Of a stretch of 64,000 nucleotides of DNA, positions 23,201 through 32,200 are shown in pieces. Numbering within the stretch: the first letter of the stretch is position 1; each line of letters opens with the position of its first letter. The notes beneath the pieces were generated by a model. It saw only the letters and a list, made by a program, of their open reading frames with translations. It ran no database searches and was not told the DNA's origin. Origin of the DNA: Magnetococcales bacterium (GTDB lineage Bacteria > Pseudomonadota > Magnetococcia > Magnetococcales > Magnetaquicoccaceae); the NCBI GenBank assembly GCA_015233035.1, contig JADFYM010000001.1, forward strand, positions 1 to 64,000, read 5' to 3'. The position numbers were made by a program, and so were the translations under genes.

Positions 23201-26200
23201 ACCTTCATTTCGATCAGATTGCTGCCAGAGAGACAGGCTCCATCCCAGTTGATGGCGGTGCCAGAAACCTTGCTGGTAATGTCAGTCCAGGTCATACCGC
23301 CATTCACCGAGCCATACAGGCTTTGGCCTGTCGTCAGTCCCGTACTCAGCACACCCGTGATGGTCTGCGCCGCCACATTGGTGATAAAGTCGGTGGCACT
23401 GCTGCCGGAGTCAGCCGAGAGATGCATCCCACTGATGGTCGTGGCAACAGCCGGTATCTGGATGGCCGCGCTGGCCATGTTTTCTGTTGTGCCGCCCCCA
23501 TCAAGATAGCTCGCCATCACCCGGATGATCTCCTGGCTTGGCAAAGAGGGTGGCAGCATGAACGTATTGGCCGTGGTGGGGGGAGCGAAGGGCATCCAAG
23601 TGGCACCACCATTGTCAGACATCTGCCACTGGTAATTGATTGTCCCCATGCCATCGACATCGGCCAGGGTGTTGCTCGCTGTCAACAGCACCAAAGGCAT
23701 CCCGCCACTGTGGTTCACACTCCAACCGACCGTGACGTTGCCGGATGGCCCGGTATTGACATGCGTCACCGCTGCGGTCGCAGCACTCGTCACACTTTCC
23801 GGTGTGCCATATCCGTCCGTATAGCTCGCCACCACACGGAGTTGTTCACCCACCAGAGCCTGCGTCAGGGTCAGGGTATTACCGGTGGCAAGGTTAGTCC
23901 ATGTGCTGCCACCAACAGACGCCTGCCATTGATAGCTGATCGGGCCCAAACCATCGACATCGGCCAACGAGGAGTTCGCCGTCAACACCTGATACTGTGC
24001 CGTCGTCCCGGCAATCGTCACGCCACCCGTCGGCCCGGTGTTGACATGCGTCACCACCCCCGTTGTCGCCGCACTCGTCACGCTTTCCCTGGTGCCATAT
24101 CCGTCCGTGTAGCTCGCCACCACGTGAATGTGTTCACCGATCTGGGCTTGGGTCAAGGAGAGGGTGTTGGCGGTCGTCGTGTTGCCAATGTTGATCCAGT
24201 TGGAAGTGCCATCCGCCGACATCTGCCACTGATAACTCACTGGCCCCAAACCATCGATATCGGCCAGCGCGTTGTTCGCCGTCAGCGTCTGGTACTGTGT
24301 CAGTGGCCCGGTAATCGACAGCGTACCGGTCGGCAGAGTGTTGACATGCGTCACCGCCGCCGTCGCGCCACTCGTCACGCTTTCTGTTGTGTCCCATCCA
24401 TCTGTGTAGCTGGCCACCACGCGCAAATGTTCACCCACCTGGGCCAGTGTCAATTTGAAGGTGTTGGCGGTCGCATTGGCAATGGCAGTCCAGTTGGAGG
24501 TTCCATTCTCAGACATCTGCCACTGATAGTTGATCAGCCCCAAACCATCCGCATCCACCAACGTATTGTTCGCCGTCAATGTGCTGTTCTGTGCCACCGT
24601 TCCGGCAATGGTCACGGTGCCCGTCGGGGCATGGTTGATGTGGGGAACCACGCCCAGGGTGAAGGTATCCGTCGCAGTCAGGGTGGTGGAGACAACGCCT
24701 GCGGCATTTTTATCCTGCGCCGTCACCACCACGCTGTAGGTACCACCGGTCGAGGGCGATGTGCCACTGAAGGAGAGGGAACCCGAATCAAAATGCAGCC
24801 AAGTCGGCAGGGCAGACAATGTGCTGCCATCGCTCACCTGGGCCGTGATTTTGAGGGTATGACCTGGATTGGGATCGACAAAAGTCCCCGGGTCCAGGCT
24901 GAACAAAAAGGAGGTACCCTGGGTGATCGTTTGCGTGGGGGTTGTCCCTTTCGGCATGGTGGGTGCCACATCGGGGGCTTGGACCGTAATGGTAAAGGCG
25001 TCTGCCGCCGTCAAGCCGCCATGATCGGTGGCGATCACCTTGACGCTCAGGGTGCCCACGGTATCGGCCGTACTCGGTGTCCCACTGAACACGCCGGTTG
25101 CACTGTTGAACTGCAACCAACTGCCGGACAAGGGCGCGCCGGTTGCCATATTGACCGCGCTCAGGGTCAGCGTGGCGTCAGTAGTGTCCTGATCCGTGAA
25201 CAGACCAGTCGGCAAGGTAAAGCTGAAAGCCTGCCCTTCCTGAATGGTGGCTTGGCTGCCCAGAGAGCTTTGCAAAGATGGCACAGTGCCAACCCGTATA
25301 GGCGCATGATTGAGATCAGCGACGGTGATGGCAAAGGTGTCGTTCGCCGCCAATGAACCGTCCGAAGCGGAGACGGTGACATTGATCGTCCCCACATTGG
25401 CCAGCACCGGCGTACCGCTGAACACTTGGGTGTTCTGATCAAAATGCAACCAACTGGGCAGTGTACCCCCACTCTGTAACGTCGCGGTATAGGTGAGATG
25501 ATCGCCCGGATCCGGGTCGGTAAACGTCCCCGATGCCACCTGGAAACTGAACAACCCACCCACGGTGGCTTTTTGATTCAACGGTGCCTGGGCGGTATTG
25601 AACACGGGCGCATGGTTGACATGATCAACCGTCAGGTTGAAGGTATCGGAGATCGATGCCCCGGCCAGATCCGTGGCGGTGACCTTGATGCCCACCGTCC
25701 CCGCTGTGCCGACTCCCGGCGTACCACGGAAGGTGTTGGTCGTCTGATCGAATGTCAGCCAGGAGGGCAGAATGCCTCCGGCCAGCGAACTGACCGTAAA
25801 GGTCAGGTGATCGCCAGCATCCTGATCAGCAAAATGGCCCGTCGGCAGTTGATAGGTGAACAGACTGCCCTCCTGCGCATCCGCAGACGGCGTCAGGTTG
25901 ACCGCAGAAACCACCGTCGGGGCATGGTTGATCGCCTTGATCGTGAGATCAAAATCGCTGAAAGTGGACAGGCCGTTCGTCTGGTCCAGGGCCGTGACGC
26001 GAATATCCAGGGCACCACTGGTGGTGGGCGTACCGGTAAAAGTGGCGGCCTGCGCGTCGAAGGTAAGCCAGGAGGGCAAGGCCACCGTGCTGCCATCCGA
26101 CTGGACCTGGGTGGCGGTCAGCACCACCACATCGGTCGGAGAATCGACCTTGAACGCCAGTTTGATCGGCGCAATCGCCGTACCCTGCGTCGCCGTCTGA

Positions 26201-29200
26201 TTGGCAACAACACTGGTGAAGACCGGCGCGTGGGGCAGAGCCGATACCGCCAGGCTGAAACTGTCGGACACCTTGGCCCCGGCCTGATCCGTGGCCGTCA
26301 CCTTGATGGCGAGGCTGCCGACATCGGTCTGCGCTGGCGTACCGAAGAAGGTACCGGTCGAGGGATCAAAATGCAGCCAGGCAGGCAGTGCGGTGCTGCT
26401 GCTCCCGCCCGCGAGTTGGGCCGAATAGGTCAGGTGATCGCCCAGTGTGCTGATATCCACATCCCCGAAGGTGTCGGCTTGCAACTTAAAGTAGAATGCC
26501 GTCCCCTCCCTGGCGGTCGGTACGCCCTGGCTGGCGATGGCATCGATCACCGTCGGTGCATGATCAAGCGCGGAGACATTGAGACTGAACAGACCGGAGG
26601 CACTGGCTTGGGCGGTATCGGTGGCCGTCACCTTGATATTCACCGTCCCCTCACTACCAGTGGGGGTTCCGGCAAAGATGCCGGTCTGCGGGTCAAAGGA
26701 GAGCCATCCAGGCAATGCGGTGGTTCCATCGGCCAGCGTCGCGGAAAAGATCAGATGATCGCCATACTTGATGTCCGCATCACTGAAGGCATTGGCTGGC
26801 ATCTGGAACAGGAAGGACTGGGTCAGCGTGGCATTCTGTGCACTCAGGCTTCCTGCCGTAAAGGTGGGGGCATGGTTGGTGTTGTGAACGGTAATATCAA
26901 CCACCTCACTACTGCTCGCGCTGTTGGCTCCGGTCGCGGTGACCAGCACGGCCACAGAACCCACATCATTGTCACCCGGCGTGCCGCTGAACTGCCCGGT
27001 ACTCTGGTCGAAGGAGAGCCATGCCGGCAACGCCGCGCTGCCCGTCGTTTTGCCATCCAGGGAGGAAATTGTATACTGCTGCACCGTCAGACCGCTGAAC
27101 AGGATCGGATCCGGTGTGAAGAGGGTATCCTGGCTCGCGGTCAGATTTACGGTGGTGCCCGACTGGTTGGACGTGCTCGGCGGGGAGGCCACATTCAGGC
27201 TGAAGGCGTCCGAGACACTGAGTGAACCACTGTCCGTGGCCGTCACCTTGATATTGACCGTACCCACATCCCCGGATCCGGGTGTACCCACAAAGGTGTG
27301 TGTTGGCGCATCAAAATGCAGCCAGGTTGGCAAGGCATTACCCGCCATATCGGTGGCCGCATAGGTCAACGTATCGCCGTATTGGGCATCGATATCCGCA
27401 AAGGTGGCGGCGGCAAACTGATAGGTGAATGCCGTTCCCTGCACCGCGCTCTGATCCTGAATCGGATGCGCTACCGTCGGCGCATCGTTGACATTGCTCA
27501 CTACAATATTAAAGATGTCGGCAATACTGACATTACTGGTGTCGGTAGCGGTCAATTTAATGTTGAGTGTACCGACATCACTATTGCCGGGTTGACCGGT
27601 GAGGGTGAGGGTGCTTGGATCAAAATGGAGCCAGAACGTGGAAGTCGGATCGGACAAGTTGACCACCGAGCCATCCGCCAGGATGGCGGTGGCCGCGAGC
27701 GTCAGTTTGTCGCCGGTTGTCAGATCCGGATCGCCGAAGACATTCTGGACAGACTGGGAATACGCCCCGCCCTGCGCCGTCGACTGCGTTGCCACCGGAT
27801 GGTCCAGGGTGGGCGCATGATCGAGATTGGTCACCTGGAGGGTGAACGCATCATATCCCTTGGCTCCCTTGCTATCACTTGCCGTAATCGTAATGTTGGC
27901 CGTTGTGTCGTTGGTACCCGGAGTGCCGCTGAACGTCAGGGTATCGGGATCGAAGGCCAACCAACCCGGCGTTGTGGCCGACCAGGTCAAGGTGTCGCCC
28001 TTGTCTGGATCCAGGAAGGTATGGGGATCCAATTGCAACAGAAAATTGGCTCCGCGCACAACGGTCAGGGCCTGGGTTTGCTGGACGACCGGATCGACCA
28101 GAACCGGTGCGTGGTTGGTGGAATCGGTCACGGTGAGAGCGAACACATCCGAAACCGCCGCACCATGGCTGTCGGTGGCTGTCACCTTGATGTTGACCAA
28201 GCCCGAATCGTCCTGGACGGTACCATTCACCACCTGATCGATCGGGGTACCGAAAAAGGTCTGCGTGGCAGAGTCGAAATGGAGCCAACCGGGCAACGGG
28301 GAGCCGTTCTGGGCGGTCGCCGTATAGGTGAGGGTATCGCCATATGGCGTGTCCGCGTCTGCAAAGGTTCCGGTCGGCACATGATAGGTCCAGACGGCAT
28401 CCACGTTGGTACTCATGGCGGCGGGCACTGCGGTAGCCACAGTCGGCGCATGGTTGGGCGGCAATACGTTGAGCGTGACCATGTCCGAAACGGACAAGCC
28501 ACTGTTATCCGTGGCCGTCAACACAATATTCACTGGCCCCACCGTGCTGGTATCCGGTACCGCAGCCAGGGTGTCACTTGTCGCGGAGGCACTGTAAAAA
28601 CGACCGGTCGCGGCGTCAAAGTGCAGCCAACCGCCGGGCAGGGTGGACAAGGCCGCCCCGCCACTCAAGGTGGCGGTATAGGTCAGCTTGTCGCCAAAAA
28701 TGGTATCCGCATCCGTGAAATGGTCGCCCGGAATCACAAACTGGAAGGCACTGCCCTGCGTGACGGTCTGGATGATGGGGGTGGCCGTTGCGCCCAGAGT
28801 GGGGGCGTCGTTGACATTGTCGACAGTCAGGGTGAAAGAGTCGCTGGTCGACGGATGGCGCAAGTCGGTCATATCGGTCGCCGTCATTGTGACGGTAAGA
28901 CTCGCCTGATTGGCACCGGTTGTGATGCCGGCTTGGGTGTCGGCGGTCTTGAGGGCAACCAGATCGCTGCTGCTGGGTGTGCCGAAGAAGGTGTTGGTAT
29001 CGGCATCAAAATGGAGCCAACCCGGCAAGCTGGACGTGACGGCCAGGCTTAACAGGTCGTTGGTCCCTGCGGGCGGCAGAAATGTCCCCTTGGGCACCTG
29101 AAAGGTATAGGCATGATCTTGCGTCGCGACCGGGGGGGGATCGAAAGGATCCGTCAGGGCCCCAATGGGCGGCAGAATATGCAACGTAAACACATCCGAG

Positions 29201-32200
29201 ACCGACAAGTCGTCTGCATTGCCCGCAATACCGTCTGTCCCCTTGTCGGTGGCTGTCACCTTGATGACCAGGTCGACTGGGTTGGTGGGTGTCGTACCAC
29301 TCAAGGTGCCGGTATCCGCATTCACGGACAACCCGTAGTCAGCCAGCGTTTTGCCGGTTACGTTCAGAAGTGATGCCGAATAGGTCAATTTTTCCGGCGT
29401 TGCCAGCCCAGTCACATGCAGGTCGGGATCATCAAAATGGCTCACCACTGAAATGGCGTGCCCGGTGTCCACGATTTGATCGGCAATATGCTGGACCAGT
29501 ATCGGGGCATCGTTGACGTTGCCCACGACCAGGTGCAAGGTCGTGGCAGCACTGGTCCCCGCCGTATCCGTGGCCTTGACGGTCACATCCAGAGGGCCGA
29601 CATGGGCATTGTCGGGTGTGCCGACAAAGGCACCCGTACTCGAGTTGAAGATCAACCAGGAAGGCAAGGCATTCCCGTTCGCCAAGGTGGCGGAGAGCGT
29701 CAGGTGGTCGCCACTGGTCGTATCCAGATCCTGGAAGGTATCGGTGGGCAACTTGAAATAAAACAGTTGGCCCTGTGTGGGCATGGCCGGGATCGTGACG
29801 GTGGCCGGCGCAGTCGGCGCATGGTTGATGGTCAGATTGAAAATATCGGAGGCCGACAGGGAAGGGGTTGCCCCGCTGTCGGACGCATTATGGGTACCAT
29901 TGTCCGTCGCCGTCACCTTGATACTGTACGTCCCTCCTGTCACATCCGAGGTGGGCGTACCGCTGAAGGTGCCGGTGGCGGGGTCAAAATGGAGCCAGGT
30001 GGGCAACGCCGTACCATTGGCCTGCGTGGCCGACAGGGTCAAGGTCGCCTGCGGATCCACCAGCATATCCCTGTCGGTAAACGTGTGGGCATCCATCTTG
30101 TAACTGAAAGAACCGCCATTGAGCGTCACATACTGACTGGGAATCTCCCGGCCGGGCGTCAGGGTGGGGGCATCGTTGACATTGTTCACGACCAGGGAGA
30201 AGGATTCCCTGGCAGTCACACCATAGCTGTCCGTCGCGGTCACCGTGATGGCCAAGGTACCCACATCCGCATTGGTGGGTGTCCCGATAAAGGTCTGCGA
30301 GGCTGGATCAAAGGTGAGCCAGGCGGGCAAAGCATTCCCGTTCTGCGTGGCCTTCCAGGTCAGCACATCCCCCGTGCTGATATCCACATCCGTGAAGGTG
30401 TTTTTGTCCAACGGCAGGGAAAAAGCGTGCCCCTGTGTGGCAGTCTGGTTGGACGTCTGTGTGGTCAGCACCGGCGCATGGTCTGCGGCATGGACGGCAA
30501 TACTGAAAATGTCCGAGACGTGCAGACCATCGTTATCGGTGGCCGTCACCTTGACGTTATAGGTGCCCGCCTGTGCCGTGGCCAGATAGGTTGAACTGAT
30601 GTTGAATGTGCCCGTACTCCCATCAAAACTGAGCCCTGACAAAGCGGTGCCAACCGGGGCCATCGTAAAAGTCAGTTTGTCACCATAGGGAATATCCACA
30701 TCATTAAAGTTGCCTGCCACCGAAAAACCGGCGAATGACTGACCGATAAATGCCGTCTGGTTGGCAATCTGGGTCGTCAGAACCGGAGCGTCGTTGACGT
30801 TGGCAACGTTGATCTGGAAAATATTGGATTGCACCGACATTCCGGCCCAGTCGGTCGCCGTTATCCGCACGTCCAGCGGGCCGCTCAATAGTGTCACATC
30901 CGAGTTGCCGGGCGTACCGATAAACGTGTGGGTGTCAGAGTCAAATTTCAGCCACGCGGGCAGGGCACCGTTGTTGATGAGATGGCCGCTGCTGTCAACC
31001 AGTTGGGCCGAGTAGGTCAACTGATCGTTGGGAAGGTCGGCGTCATAAAAGGGCGCACCCGCGCCGGTCGCATCCTTGGCGGCTGGGGCAAGCTCCTGCA
31101 AGAAAAGCAGACCCTGCGTCGCTGCCATGTTGGTAATCGGCACACCCGCTGTGGGAGCCTTGTCCGGTTGTGTCACCAGAACCAGGAAATTGTCGGAAAC
31201 GCTCAAATGGCTGGCGTCGACCGCACTGATCGGGTGACCGTTCGCATCGACCGTTTCAGTCGCGGTGATTCTGAGCCCCAACAACAATCCCACATCACTG
31301 AGCGTTGGCGTACCGTAGAGAAAATCACCTGTTTGATCGGTACCCAAATGCAGCCAACTCAATTGGGATGCCGTGCTGGGCAGCGCGGTACCATCCTGTA
31401 GCGTGGCCGTATAAGTAAACTGCGCCTGCGAGCCTGTAATAGACGTATCCACATCCTGGAAAATGTTCAGCACGTCGGCCCATTTCAGTTCAAACGTGGG
31501 CTTGTCCGTACTGGCCGCTGCCGGAGCCAACAGGCCAGACAGGAGGTGGGCGATCGTTGGCGCATCATTGACATTGGCCACACTCAGAGTGAACTGGGCA
31601 TCGGCCTGGAGACCGGACGGCACATCGGTCGCGATGACATCAACCGTCAGAGGTGCTCCCAGGGTCACGTTGGCGTTGTGGGGTGTCCCGCTGAAGGTGC
31701 GGGTCGCCGGGTCAAACGTGAGCCAGGCAGGCAAATCGGTAGTGGTCCCGTTCACCACCAGTTTGGCACTGTAGGTCAGCGTACCGCCGACATTGGGATC
31801 CTGGAAGGCATTGGCAGAAACCTGGAAAGTGAACGGCTGATCCTGGGTGGCAGACTGCGCGGTTGACACCAGCCTGGCATAATCGTCCCCCGGCACAGGT
31901 GGATTGCTGAGCGATTGGACGTGCAGGGCAAAGGTATCAGAAACGCTCAGGCGGCCCTGATCGTAAGCGGTGACTTTGATCGCCACGGATTGGTCGAGCT
32001 GGGTCGTATCGCCGTTGGCACCCCCGTAATAAAAGGTACCCGTTGAGGTGTCAAAGTGCAGCCAACTGGGCAGAACGGTCCCATCGCTCAGGGTGGCCGT
32101 ATAGGTGAGCGTATCGCCATACTTGGTATCGGGATCCGTAAACGTGCCAGCGGGCAGCACAAACCGGAAGGGTACCCCCTGGGTGACCGTCTGGTCAGGG